NCBI GenBank assembly: GCA_002170165.1
Contig: NHFY01000018.1
Location: forward strand, 1 to 55,371
Direction: 5' to 3'
Length of the DNA: 55,371 nt
Origin: Flavobacteriales bacterium TMED123
Lineage (GTDB): Bacteria > Bacteroidota > Bacteroidia > Flavobacteriales > BACL11
Under the pieces are notes generated by a model that was not told where the DNA came from, did not search any database, and was given only the letters and a program-made list of their open reading frames with translations. Numbering within the stretch: position 1 is the first letter of the stretch; every line of letters starts with the position of its first letter. The position numbers and the translations under genes were made by a program. This document shows positions 1-8,270 of the stretch, piece after piece.

Positions 1-2
1 AT

Positions 3-410
3 GACAAGGTGCGTAAGAAGAACACAGCTAACTTTACCCTTGAGGGTTTCATCTATGAGCTTGCCAGAGCCAGAGCTAACTTCTATGACAACGCTACAAA
101 GATGCAGGTATGGGCTAACACCTCAACTAAGTATGTAGATGTTAAGTCTTTGCTTGATGATATGATTTCATCCAAACGTAAGGCTGAGAAAATGTTTCAG
201 TTGTATAGCCATGAGGCCAGTGTACGTGGGCATAACAAGTTCTCTTTGTACTCTGCCTTCACCAACTATGCCAGCTATGCTGATGAACGTAACGGGTTCA
301 GCCTCAAGAATACTGGCAATGACACACAGGCTGTAAGCATGTGGTCACGTGAGCAAGAGGTGAGCAAGTGGGTCAGTGATCCCAAGTTCATTACATTGGA
401 AGCTGCATAA
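3..410 (+). CDS. DUF932-like protein, C-terminal part (5' truncated by window edge)
   Basis: The frame is open to the first base of the window, so the true start is probably missing; GTG at 9 is the first internal start-like codon. The 133 visible residues include LYSAFTNYASYADERNGF and a following NTGNDTQA stretch. These resemble the C-terminal end of DUF932-type phage/plasmid proteins, which are usually about 300 residues long. Their function is unknown; in phages they tend to sit near replication genes. The stop codon overlaps the integrase start (TAATG at 408-412), implying translational coupling. The family call is from remembered sequence pattern and is moderate; that the region is coding is well supported by length and coupling. 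Confidence 0.65.
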   Translation, partial: DKVRKKNTANFTLEGFIYELARARANFYDNATKMQVWANTSTKYVDVKSLLDDMISSKRKAEKMFQLYSHEASVRGHNKFSLYSAFTNYASYADERNGFSLKNTGNDTQAVSMWSREQEVSKWVSDPKFITLEAA

Positions 411-1525
411 TGACTAAGTTGCCACGATATGTACAGCCACGTAAACAACCTAAAGGTGTAGTGTCCTATCGCTTCAACCCACCTCAGTCTCTTGTTGATG
501 CTGGGGTGGTACAACGTAAAGAGTGGGGTAGTAATCTGTGGCAAGTTAAACGACTCGCCAAAGAGTTGAATGCTTCCATTGATAAATACCGTGATGAACA
601 GTCAAAGATAATGCAAATAAAACCTAGTAGTACTGTTGCAAATATGATACACTATTATTATATGTCTAATGATTACAAAGCATTAAGACATAGTACTAAA
701 GTAGATTATAGGTACTTTCTTGATTTACTGGAGTATGAAATAGGCCATCGTAAACATGGAACTGTTACCTCTAAGGTTGCAAAGCAAGTGTACGAGAAAT
801 GGGTAGAAAAGGGTATTAGCTATGCAAATCATGCGGCTACATGTGCCAGTCGTGTGTTTAATTATGCTATTGAAATGGAACAGGTAACATACAACCCATT
901 CACTAATATAAAACGCAAAACTGTATCTCAACGTAAAGTTGTATGGAAACATTCAGATGTGATAAAGTTTCTTGATGTGTGTTTTAGTCAATATGACTAT
1001 CGCAATATGGGTATGATTGTTGCTATGGCATACCAATGGTGCCAGAGATTAGGCGACATGCGTAATCTTACATGGGACTCTATTGATTTTGATCAGCAGC
1101 GTCTGTATCTTGAGCAATCAAAGCGCAGGGCAGAGGTTTTTCTGCCAATAGATAAGAGTCTGTTTAACATGTTAAAAGAACAGCATGTTGACTTTGGTTT
1201 TCAACCATATGTAGCGCCACATCCTAGACCTTCTGGGGGTAAGTTCCATCCTTATGCTATGGAAAGACTTTCTAAAGTAGGTAGAAAGATCATGCGAGAG
1301 GCAGGTATATCTAATGAACTACGTCTTATGGACTTACGTAGAACGGGGGTAACTCAAATGGTAGAGGCAGGTGTACCTTTGCCCCAAGTAATGGCAGTTA
1401 CGGGTCACACACATGTTGCATCTGTGAAACCCTACATGAAAAATACATATACATCTGCAAATAATGCCTTGACAGCTAGAACTGCTCATGTAAAATCGAA
1501 CACAGTGAGTAACATAGGAAAGTGA
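410..1525 (+). CDS. int: Tyrosine recombinase / phage integrase
   Basis: A 371-residue protein with the layout of a phage integrase: an N-terminal region, a core-binding SAM-like helical domain (about 75-170) and a C-terminal catalytic domain (about 175-350). The catalytic set can be placed as R213 (in QRLGDMRNL, like the usual R-x-x-E/D box), a lysine near 238, R310 in MDLRRT, H333 in TGHTHV and nucleophile Y342 nine residues later. The histidine that normally opens the H-x-x-R box is methionine (M307), an unusual substitution. It would catalyse site-specific recombination between attP and a host site. No repressor gene or tRNA-like attP core is seen nearby, so lysogeny is possible but not shown. 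It starts inside the stop of the previous gene. Confidence 0.9.
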   Translation: MTKLPRYVQPRKQPKGVVSYRFNPPQSLVDAGVVQRKEWGSNLWQVKRLAKELNASIDKYRDEQSKIMQIKPSSTVANMIHYYYMSNDYKALRHSTKVDYRYFLDLLEYEIGHRKHGTVTSKVAKQVYEKWVEKGISYANHAATCASRVFNYAIEMEQVTYNPFTNIKRKTVSQRKVVWKHSDVIKFLDVCFSQYDYRNMGMIVAMAYQWCQRLGDMRNLTWDSIDFDQQRLYLEQSKRRAEVFLPIDKSLFNMLKEQHVDFGFQPYVAPHPRPSGGKFHPYAMERLSKVGRKIMREAGISNELRLMDLRRTGVTQMVEAGVPLPQVMAVTGHTHVASVKPYMKNTYTSANNALTARTAHVKSNTVSNIGK

Positions 1526-1526
1526 A

Positions 1527-1706
1527 ATGAAATACTTTTTTGAATGGTATAAAGAATTACGTAGTAGACATATACCTAGTAAAGTGTTAAAAAAACATGG
1601 AGGTGCTCCGAATTATACCATTATAAATTGTTTATTCTGGGCTATGTGGAACTGTAGAAATAAACAAAAGGTTGAATATCGTGAATATAATAGAAATTAT
1701 AAATGA
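1527..1706 (+). CDS. Small hypothetical protein (59 aa)
   Basis: This ORF begins with ATG just after the integrase stop, preceded by an AGGAAAG ribosome binding site, and ends inside the 5' end of the primase gene. The product starts MKYFFEWYKELRSRHIPSKV and contains WAMWNC; it is basic and aromatic-rich, with a pattern reminiscent of small helical DNA-associated proteins, but I recognise no family. It fills what would otherwise be a gap between integrase and primase, which argues for a real gene in such a compact genome. The product is short and unassigned, so support is only moderate. Confidence 0.42.
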   Translation: MKYFFEWYKELRSRHIPSKVLKKHGGAPNYTIINCLFWAMWNCRNKQKVEYREYNRNYK

Positions 1707-2481
1707 TTTACAATTAAGTTCTGGTGACAGCAAACGTATGAACTGTCCTACTTGTGGTGGTCGCAATACGTTTACCGTTACAAATGCTATGGGTAAGGTT
1801 ATATGGAATTGTTATAAGGCTTCATGTCCCGTCAGTGGTGGTACTAATGTATCAATGTCTGTGTCTGATGTTCGTAAAGCATTAGGATACATGGTAGATG
1901 AATTAGAACCCTCTCCCTTTAAAAAACCAGACTATCTCGTACAAGGATATGGTTTTCCAGAGGTACATAAATTTTGTAAGTTGTATGGTTTAGACCCCAA
2001 AGAATTAAAACTATTATATGACGTAAAAGAAAATCGTATTGTCTTTCCTATAATGAAAGATGGTAAAATGGTTGATGGTTCTGGGCGTTGTTTGTCACAC
2101 AGTCCCATAAAATGGAAGCGTTATGGTAAAAGCGACTTGCCATATACATTTGGCTGTGGTACTGTGGCTGTAGTGGTAGAGGACAGCGTGAGTGCGGCAG
2201 TTGTGGGTGCGACAGCGAATCGTCTGGATGCTTCTAGTAATGGTGTATATGTCGGGGTGGCTGTGTTGGGTACGTCATTATCAGAGGGACACAAGAGATA
2301 CTTATCGCAGTTCTCTACCATAATTGTAGCACTAGACCCCGATGCAATACCTAAGTCATTAAAGTTTGCTAAAGAGTTACGAACGTATTGCAAAAATGTA
2401 CGTGTACTTAAGTTAATTGATGACTTAAAATACCGCAACCAAATTGACATAGAAAATCTAGAGACACTAACACTTAGTTAA
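1681..2481 (+). CDS. DNA primase (zinc finger plus Toprim)
   Basis: A primase that would make RNA primers at the replication fork, corresponding to the N-terminal half of T7 gp4. Counting from the GTG at 1681, a zinc-binding domain has C22, C25, C44 and C49 (CPTCGGRN ... NCYKASC). A Toprim fold follows, with its glutamate in VVVEDSVSAA (about E167) and the metal-binding DxD in VALDPDAI (D219/D221). I prefer the GTG at 1681 over the TTG at 1672 because AAAAGG lies nine bases upstream of GTG but directly abuts TTG. The helicase is a separate gene immediately downstream, so the T7-type primase-helicase is split here. Confidence 0.85.
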   Translation: MNIIEIINDLQLSSGDSKRMNCPTCGGRNTFTVTNAMGKVIWNCYKASCPVSGGTNVSMSVSDVRKALGYMVDELEPSPFKKPDYLVQGYGFPEVHKFCKLYGLDPKELKLLYDVKENRIVFPIMKDGKMVDGSGRCLSHSPIKWKRYGKSDLPYTFGCGTVAVVVEDSVSAAVVGATANRLDASSNGVYVGVAVLGTSLSEGHKRYLSQFSTIIVALDPDAIPKSLKFAKELRTYCKNVRVLKLIDDLKYRNQIDIENLETLTLS

Positions 2482-2495
2482 GGATACACCTCGAC

Positions 2496-3719
2496 ATGGA
2501 ACTAGCACTAATAAGAAGTCTTATGGACAAAGAGTTTTACGACAATCACCGTGGCACTCGTTGCCCTGAACGGTTATTCAGTCCTGATGTACGCAAGATT
2601 AAAAAGGCAATTGACTCTGCAATGCAGCGTTACGAGCGTACCGTAACACCTGAAGAAATTGAAGCATTGTTTATAGCCAACAACCCAACTTTGACTACGG
2701 CACAAAAGACTGCATACAAGGGTATCTTTGGGTCTGTAAAACGTGAGCAGCTTATGGGTGCTGATATAGCACAAGAAGTTCTATCTAAACTGTTTCAACA
2801 GGTAATTGGAGAGGACATTGCTAATCTTGGTTTTGACTATGTAAATGGGACTAAGGATAGCCTAGAACCATTACGTAGTTTACTTGAGCAATACGAAGAT
2901 AACTTTACTCCTACTACTAATATAGAATGGGAAAATGATGACATTGAGCATATCCTTGCCCTTAATAGCTTAGAAAGCCAATGGTCTTTTAATATCCCAA
3001 CTCTTACAACTAAAGTTGAAGGCGTCAATGCTGGTCATCTTATTGAGATTGGAGCTAGACCTAACACTGGAAAGACATCTTTCCATGCTAGTATTGTTGC
3101 AGGAAATAATGGTTTTGCATGGCAGGGTGCCAAGTGTGTTGTCTTATGTAACGAAGAGGGTTATCATCGTGTAGTACACCGCTATATAACCGCCGCTACT
3201 AACATGGACGCCAGAAGGGTTGTTAACAATACGAGTAAGGCTATGGAAATATATGGTAAGATTAGACCAAACATTAAATTCAAGGACTGTACAGATCGTG
3301 ATATGTCATGGGTAGAGAGTGTATGCAAAACATACAAACCTGACATTGTGATACTTGACATGGGAGACAAGCTGGCTAATATGAATGGTTACTCTCGTCC
3401 TGATGAGGCTTTGAAAGCCAATGCAATACATGCAAGAAGGATTGCCAAGCAATATAAATGTGCTGTTTTCTATATGTCTCAGTTATCTGCTGATGCAGAG
3501 AATAAAGTAGTTCTTAATCAGTCTATGATGGAAGGTAGTAGAACAGGTAAAGCTGCAGAGGCAGACTTAATGTTATTGATTGCAAAGAACCCACCTGTTG
3601 AAAATGCAGAAGAACAAGATATGCAGCGTCATCTAAATATAGTCAAGAATAAGTTATCAGGATGGCATGGCATTGTTCATTGTGAATTAGATTATAAAAC
3701 GTCGAGGTACTCAGTATGA
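2496..3719 (+). CDS. Replicative DNA helicase (DnaB/T7 gp4 type)
   Basis: A 407-residue RecA-fold ATPase that would unwind DNA at the fork with the adjacent primase. Motifs in order: Walker A GARPNTGKTS (K193, T194), the H1a-like glutamate region VVLCNEEGYH (about 216-224), Walker B IVILDMGDKL (D288), and the H3/H4-like segment MSQLSADAENK followed by GSRTGKAAEAD. The N-terminal 170 residues carry no zinc finger and probably mediate oligomer or primase contacts. It follows the primase by 14 bases, with AAGGA near 2482. Its stop overlaps the start of the next gene by four bases. Confidence 0.88.
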   Translation: MELALIRSLMDKEFYDNHRGTRCPERLFSPDVRKIKKAIDSAMQRYERTVTPEEIEALFIANNPTLTTAQKTAYKGIFGSVKREQLMGADIAQEVLSKLFQQVIGEDIANLGFDYVNGTKDSLEPLRSLLEQYEDNFTPTTNIEWENDDIEHILALNSLESQWSFNIPTLTTKVEGVNAGHLIEIGARPNTGKTSFHASIVAGNNGFAWQGAKCVVLCNEEGYHRVVHRYITAATNMDARRVVNNTSKAMEIYGKIRPNIKFKDCTDRDMSWVESVCKTYKPDIVILDMGDKLANMNGYSRPDEALKANAIHARRIAKQYKCAVFYMSQLSADAENKVVLNQSMMEGSRTGKAAEADLMLLIAKNPPVENAEEQDMQRHLNIVKNKLSGWHGIVHCELDYKTSRYSV

Positions 3720-4033
3720 GAGAATATATCAATGACTCTTGGAATGTTGTAATGAATGTAAAGTACAACCCATTAAGAAACGTACATGACACACAGGCAA
3801 GGCATTTAATCATGCAAATACTTGCATGGATGTGGTGCATAGTATTTAGTTTCTTTATGGGTAGTTATATAATCTTTGGTCTAACTGCTATTGCACATAT
3901 AATATTGCTTGCTGCAATAGCAATAACTGTAAGTACCTTTGATACAGCCAACAGAAATCCACATATACTGTATAATGTAGCTAAACGTATTGATGGGTAC
4001 AACGGCAGAAGAGTAACGGGAGAGCATGACTAA
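3716..4033 (+). CDS. Small membrane protein, two predicted TM helices
   Basis: A 105-residue product. After a soluble N-terminus of about 30 residues come two hydrophobic stretches, roughly residues 37-58 (ILAWMWCIVFSFFMGSYIIF) and 60-78 (GLTAIAHIILLAAIAITV). The tail is polar and basic. Its ATG overlaps the helicase stop (ATGA), so it is probably translationally coupled. I recognise no family. Its place in the early block, followed by two more small membrane proteins, could suggest a role at the host envelope such as superinfection exclusion, but nothing in the sequence proves this. Confidence 0.7.
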   Translation: MREYINDSWNVVMNVKYNPLRNVHDTQARHLIMQILAWMWCIVFSFFMGSYIIFGLTAIAHIILLAAIAITVSTFDTANRNPHILYNVAKRIDGYNGRRVTGEHD

Positions 4034-4221
4034 TGATAAATTGGGTTCAAATAATGTCTAAGGAATCTAAAGAAACTAAATGGAGAGTGCATCCTTACAT
4101 AAGGTTAGTAGACTTTCATAAACCTCTACTATCTCAAATGCCTGTAATATTATTTACATGTGGGGTGTTTGTGGTACTGAGTATAGTGCTAACACTAATA
4201 TATTATGGGAACACACATTAA
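4033..4221 (+). CDS. Small membrane protein, one TM helix
   Basis: A 62-residue product with a basic N-terminal half (KESKETKWRVHPYIR) and one C-terminal hydrophobic helix (about residues 37-57, MPVILFTCGVFVVLSIVLTL) ending YYGNTH. The ATG at 4033 overlaps the previous stop (TAATG); a second in-frame ATG about 24 bases later (MSKESK) is an alternative start. No known family. The TM orientation would place most of the basic segment in the cytoplasm by the positive-inside rule. Confidence 0.6.
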   Translation: MINWVQIMSKESKETKWRVHPYIRLVDFHKPLLSQMPVILFTCGVFVVLSIVLTLIYYGNTH

Positions 4222-4992
4222 ATGGTTGTAGATAAAAAGAATGAGCAACAGAAGATGCTTGATATATCTTTTGAACAATCTGTTCTTGCTAAAAAAGAAA
4301 GGTCTCGTATGAACATAAAGACAATAAAAGAAAAATCTAAAATAGAAGTTACTCTTATTAATTCTATGGGCAATGATCTTACAGTTGCTAATGCAGCTAG
4401 AGTTTCTTTTGGTAAGACAAGTAATATGGATAACAGTGATCCTTGGGGTCCACCTGTGCTATTAGAAAAGGATGCTAAACTAATTAGTTATTTAGCTAAA
4501 CACAAACACATGTCACCCTTTGGACATTGCTTTGCATCCTTTCATATTAAAGCTCCTATCTTTGTAGCTAGACAACTAGTAAAGCATAAGTTTCTACGTT
4601 GGAATGAGATTAGTCGTAGGTATGTAAATGATGAACCTGAGTTTTACATACCTGAATTTAGAAAGGCAGTAAAAAATAAAAAGCAAGGTTCAGGAGAACT
4701 ACTTAATTCTGAAAGATTAAAAGTACGTTTTGAAAGAGAGATGGTTTCTGCAGCACATAGTTATCATTATCTATTACATCAAGGTGTATGCCCAGAGCAA
4801 GCACGTATGGTGTTGCCACAAAACACCATGACAGAATGGTATTGGTCAGGTAGTCTTGACGCCTTCTCTGATATGTGCTTACTTAGATGTAAGCCTGACA
4901 CTCAGGCAGAAACAAGACAGGTTGCTGATAAAATATCAAAAGAAATGATAACTATTTTTCCTGTATCATGGAGTGAGTTACAAGATGACTAA
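4222..4992 (+). CDS. thyX: FAD-dependent thymidylate synthase ThyX
   Basis: ThyX makes dTMP from dUMP using FAD/NADPH and methylenetetrahydrofolate, supplying thymidine for phage DNA. The family is recognised from NAARVSFGK near the start of the core, HKHMSPFGH, the substrate-binding region around LVKHKFLRWNEISRRYV, and C-terminal MVLPQNTMTEWYWSGS. The signature RHR-x7-S appears as KHK-x7-S. ATG at 4222 directly follows the previous stop but adds about 29 residues before the usual N-terminus; ATG at 4309, with GAAAGG upstream, is an equally good start and would give about 227 residues, nearer the family norm. Encoded with RNR and MazG, it belongs to the nucleotide-supply set. Confidence 0.9.
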   Translation: MVVDKKNEQQKMLDISFEQSVLAKKERSRMNIKTIKEKSKIEVTLINSMGNDLTVANAARVSFGKTSNMDNSDPWGPPVLLEKDAKLISYLAKHKHMSPFGHCFASFHIKAPIFVARQLVKHKFLRWNEISRRYVNDEPEFYIPEFRKAVKNKKQGSGELLNSERLKVRFEREMVSAAHSYHYLLHQGVCPEQARMVLPQNTMTEWYWSGSLDAFSDMCLLRCKPDTQAETRQVADKISKEMITIFPVSWSELQDD

Positions 4993-5149
4993 TAGAAAAT
5001 TTGTAGGTATAGCTAGAACATTTTTTATACTCGTATTTTTAATAGCAGGTATACCTCTACTTTGGGGTATGTCTTTCGAAAAAAACTATCCTTCTTATTG
5101 TAAGCAAGCTATTGCTATACCTTGTTTAGGTATATACGACAATGACTAA
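4985..5149 (+). CDS. Small membrane or exported protein (54 aa)
   Basis: ATG at 4985 overlaps the thyX stop by eight bases, and the stop overlaps the next ATG by eight bases, the same tight packing used throughout this block. The product MTNRKFVGIARTFF... has a short basic start, then about 20 hydrophobic residues (FILVFLIAGIPLLWGM), then a polar tail with two cysteines (YCKQAIAIPCLG). This could be a signal anchor with a periplasmic disulphide-capable tail. No family recognised. The overlaps on both sides are the main support. Confidence 0.6.
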   Translation: MTNRKFVGIARTFFILVFLIAGIPLLWGMSFEKNYPSYCKQAIAIPCLGIYDND

Positions 5150-5339
5150 ATATGCTGTACAAATAGAAATTGAAAGTGGTGAATATATGATGGTTGCTTC
5201 TGTAAATCCTTGGACTTACATGGATGAACCAAAATTATTCAACAGTTATGAAGAGGCTACCAAAGAGGCAATGAGATGGAACACTGGAAAGGTATTAGAG
5301 TATGATACTTACATTGGACGTAGAAAATACAGTAACTAA
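5142..5339 (+). CDS. Hypothetical protein (65 aa)
   Basis: A small soluble product, MTKYAVQIEIESGEYMMV..., acidic to neutral, with EEATKEAMRWNTGKV near the middle, a layout typical of small alpha/beta proteins. It starts inside the stop of the preceding membrane protein gene and its 3' end overlaps the DNA polymerase start by 38 bases in another frame. Function unknown. Confidence 0.65.
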   Translation: MTKYAVQIEIESGEYMMVASVNPWTYMDEPKLFNSYEEATKEAMRWNTGKVLEYDTYIGRRKYSN

Positions 5340-7332
5340 AAGAGAAAATAAGCTACATCTTGATCCTTTCGAGCCTACCAACACTCTGACTATGGTTGGT
5401 CTATTAGACGAGACAGGACATGAGGTTATTTTAACCTTTGATCATTCAGAAAAACAAGGTACACCTGATGATCACGCATTTTTACAACGTACTCTTAACA
5501 AAACAAAATTACTAATAGCGCACAATGTACCGCATGACCTGCTGTGGCTATGGGAGTCTGGCTTTACTTATGATGGTAAGGTATTTGATACGATGATCGC
5601 TGAGTATATATTGCAGCGTGGGCAAAAAGAACCCTTATCACTTGAGGCTTGTGCAGAAAGGTATCAACTAGACACAAAGAAACAAGAAACATTAAAAGAG
5701 TACTTTAAAAAAGGATATAATACACGTGATATACCTTTAAGTGAGCTATCAAGTTATTTGTCTGCTGACTTATCTGCTACACAACAGCTATATAACAAAT
5801 TAATATCACGCATTGAAGGCACAACATTGCAGAAAACTATTGATTTATCTAATCAACTATCTATTCATTTAGCACGTATATATCAAAGAGGTTTTAAGGT
5901 TGATTTAAATGCATTAGACAAAGTGCAGAAAGAGTTTGAGAATGAACGTCAAGATTTACTTAATAGCCTTGAGGAACATACACGTGAATTAATGGGCGAT
6001 AGACCAATTAACCTTAATAGTCCAGAGCAACTATCGTGGGTTATATATAGTCGTAAACCTAAAGATAAAAAGAATTGGTCAGAGTTATTTAGTTTTAATG
6101 ATAATTTTAAAACTACTGTAAATCGTAATACAAATGTGTTATACAAACAAAAAGCAAAACAGTGTCCTACTTGCAAAGGGATAGGGCAAATTAGAAAGGT
6201 AAAGAAAGATGGAACTTCTTTTAAACGAACCAACAGGTGTAGGTGCTGTGATGGTTGTGGGTATACTTTTATGGATACTAACGTTTTAGCTGGATTAAAA
6301 TTTTCAGCGCCTAATCAAAAATTTATTAGTGCTAATGGTTTTAGTACAGGTAAAGATAGCTTAACTATACTTGAAACAATAGCCAGAGTTAAAAATATGC
6401 CAGAAGCAGAAAAATTTTTACGGAACATGAAGCGTCTTAACGCTATAGAGGTGTATTTGTCTAGCTTTGTTAATGGTATATCAGTTCATACAAAGCCTGA
6501 CGGTATGTTACATGCTCGTTTATTACAACACAGAACAGGTACTGGTAGATTGTCAGGTGCTGATCCTAACATGCAAAATATGCCACGTGGTGGTACATTC
6601 CCTGTAAAAAAAGTCTTTGTATCACGTTGGGAAGGTGGCAATATTATGGAAGCAGACTTTGCACAACTAGAGTTTAGAGTAGCTGCATTTTTATCTCAAG
6701 ACAAAGTTGCTATGGAAGAAGTAAAAACAGGCTTTGATGTACACAGCTATACAGCTAAAACTATTACACATGCTGGTCAACCTATTACGAGACAACAGGC
6801 TAAAGAGCATACTTTCGCACCTTTATTTGGAGCTACAGGATATAATCGTACACCTGCAGAGAGACAATACTATATAAACTTTATGGAAAAGTATTCTGGT
6901 ATTGCCGCATGGCATAAACGATTAGCATCTGAGGTACTTACCACAAATTGTATAACTACACCATCAGGTAGGACATTTACATTTCCTAATGTTAGACGTA
7001 ATAGATATGGAGTTGTAACATATTTCACACAGATTAAAAATTACCCTGTTCAATCATTTGCTACAGCAGACATCGTACCTATATGTCTTATGTATATTGA
7101 TAATTTATTATTAACAAATAATATGAAAAGTTGCATAGTAAATACAGTACATGACAGTGTAGTAATTGATGTACACCCAAAAGAGAAAGAGAAAGTACTA
7201 AAGGTTATAAAAAGAACTAATGATAGGCTACCATATATTGTGGATAAGACATGGAATATAAAGTTTAATGTACCCCTATTATTAGAGGCAAAAATTGGCC
7301 CTAATTGGCTTGACACAGTAGATGTGGCGTGA
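5302..7332 (+). CDS. polA: Family A DNA polymerase with DnaJ-type zinc insert
   Basis: The replicative polymerase (676 aa). The 3'-5' exonuclease domain has LDVEN (D6, E8), AHNVPHD (D79) and YLSADLSAT (D156). The polymerase domain has motif A EADFAQLEFR (D452), motif B RQQAKEHTFAPLFG (R497, K501, F505) and motif C VHDSVVID (H617, D618). The motif B position equivalent to E. coli 762 is phenylalanine; the usual motif B tyrosine is F509. Between the domains, at about 286-322, sit two CxxCxGxG repeats (CPTCKGIG and CRCCDGCG; C288, C291, C313, C316), the zinc-ribbon signature of DnaJ. A polymerase with a partial DnaJ domain is a described feature of phage HMO-2011. The ATG overlaps the previous gene, and the exonuclease motif begins within six residues of it, which fixes the start. 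Confidence 0.95.
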   Translation: MILTLDVENTVTKRENKLHLDPFEPTNTLTMVGLLDETGHEVILTFDHSEKQGTPDDHAFLQRTLNKTKLLIAHNVPHDLLWLWESGFTYDGKVFDTMIAEYILQRGQKEPLSLEACAERYQLDTKKQETLKEYFKKGYNTRDIPLSELSSYLSADLSATQQLYNKLISRIEGTTLQKTIDLSNQLSIHLARIYQRGFKVDLNALDKVQKEFENERQDLLNSLEEHTRELMGDRPINLNSPEQLSWVIYSRKPKDKKNWSELFSFNDNFKTTVNRNTNVLYKQKAKQCPTCKGIGQIRKVKKDGTSFKRTNRCRCCDGCGYTFMDTNVLAGLKFSAPNQKFISANGFSTGKDSLTILETIARVKNMPEAEKFLRNMKRLNAIEVYLSSFVNGISVHTKPDGMLHARLLQHRTGTGRLSGADPNMQNMPRGGTFPVKKVFVSRWEGGNIMEADFAQLEFRVAAFLSQDKVAMEEVKTGFDVHSYTAKTITHAGQPITRQQAKEHTFAPLFGATGYNRTPAERQYYINFMEKYSGIAAWHKRLASEVLTTNCITTPSGRTFTFPNVRRNRYGVVTYFTQIKNYPVQSFATADIVPICLMYIDNLLLTNNMKSCIVNTVHDSVVIDVHPKEKEKVLKVIKRTNDRLPYIVDKTWNIKFNVPLLLEAKIGPNWLDTVDVA

Positions 7333-7373
7333 TATAACTACCAAATAAGTTCAGTGTAAAGGAGAATATACAC

Positions 7374-8270
7374 ATGACAACAACAGAAGTAACAACAATT
7401 GATACAAACAACTATGCAGTTATGGCTAAAGCTATGGGAATGGGACAGTCTGCTACAGAAAAAAAGACAAGCGCACTAGCTCGTTTACGTATTGTACATC
7501 AGCCTATTATGGGTCAACAAGAGATTAAAGGTAAGATAAAAAATGTAGAGGTAATACCAAGTGGTGTTTACAAATTAGAAATTCCAGATGGTGGAGTTTT
7601 ATTTTCTAAAGATATTTGTATACGTCCATTCTTACAACGTTACATGTATAAAAAGTTCATAATGGGTAGTGGTGACGTTAAGAATCGCTATGTCAAGACG
7701 GTTATGGGAGATAGTCTTAATATTGACATGAAAGATAATGACGGTGGGTTTAATTGTGGTAAACCTTCTGGTTGGATTGAAGACTTCCAATCTTTGCCAG
7801 ATAGTATGAAAGACTTAATTCGCTCTGTCAAACGTGTTCGTGTATTATTTGGTGTAGTTGATATGATTGACTGCACGGATATCAATGGGGATTTAGTTGA
7901 ACAGGATAGCACTCCCTTTATCTATGAGATTGAGAATAAAGATGCCTTTAAAATATTTGGTGGATTATTTAATAAGCTAGGTAAGATGCAACGCCTACCA
8001 CCGCAGCATTACATTCGAGCAACCACGGATGAACGTGAACTTCCTAATGGTAACAGTTTCTTCGTGCCAAAAGCAGACCTTGATTTGATGGAAACATTAG
8101 ATATGGACAACAGTACTCAGGAAACCTTTGGTGATTTCATGTCATGGATAGGAAATTATAATCAGTACATTCTAAACGAATGGTCTGATAAAATGAAGCA
8201 TGACAATGAAGAGATGCCTAATGATGTAATTGATGATTTTATTGATTTAGAAGAAGAGGTTCCCTTCTAA
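7374..8270 (+). CDS. Probable single-stranded DNA-binding protein
   Basis: A 298-residue protein between polymerase and exonuclease, with a strong ribosome binding site (AAGGAG, eight to nine bases before ATG). The last residues are strongly acidic and end in an aromatic (DDFIDLEEEVPF), like the partner-binding tails of SSB and T7 gp2.5. The body has an OB-like alternation of beta-rich segments (GKIKNVEVIPSGVYKLEIP) but I cannot show the fold by eye. Position, size and acidic tail support a gp2.5-type role: protecting ssDNA and recruiting polymerase and helicase. Its stop overlaps the next start (TAATG). Confidence 0.6.
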   Translation: MTTTEVTTIDTNNYAVMAKAMGMGQSATEKKTSALARLRIVHQPIMGQQEIKGKIKNVEVIPSGVYKLEIPDGGVLFSKDICIRPFLQRYMYKKFIMGSGDVKNRYVKTVMGDSLNIDMKDNDGGFNCGKPSGWIEDFQSLPDSMKDLIRSVKRVRVLFGVVDMIDCTDINGDLVEQDSTPFIYEIENKDAFKIFGGLFNKLGKMQRLPPQHYIRATTDERELPNGNSFFVPKADLDLMETLDMDNSTQETFGDFMSWIGNYNQYILNEWSDKMKHDNEEMPNDVIDDFIDLEEEVPF

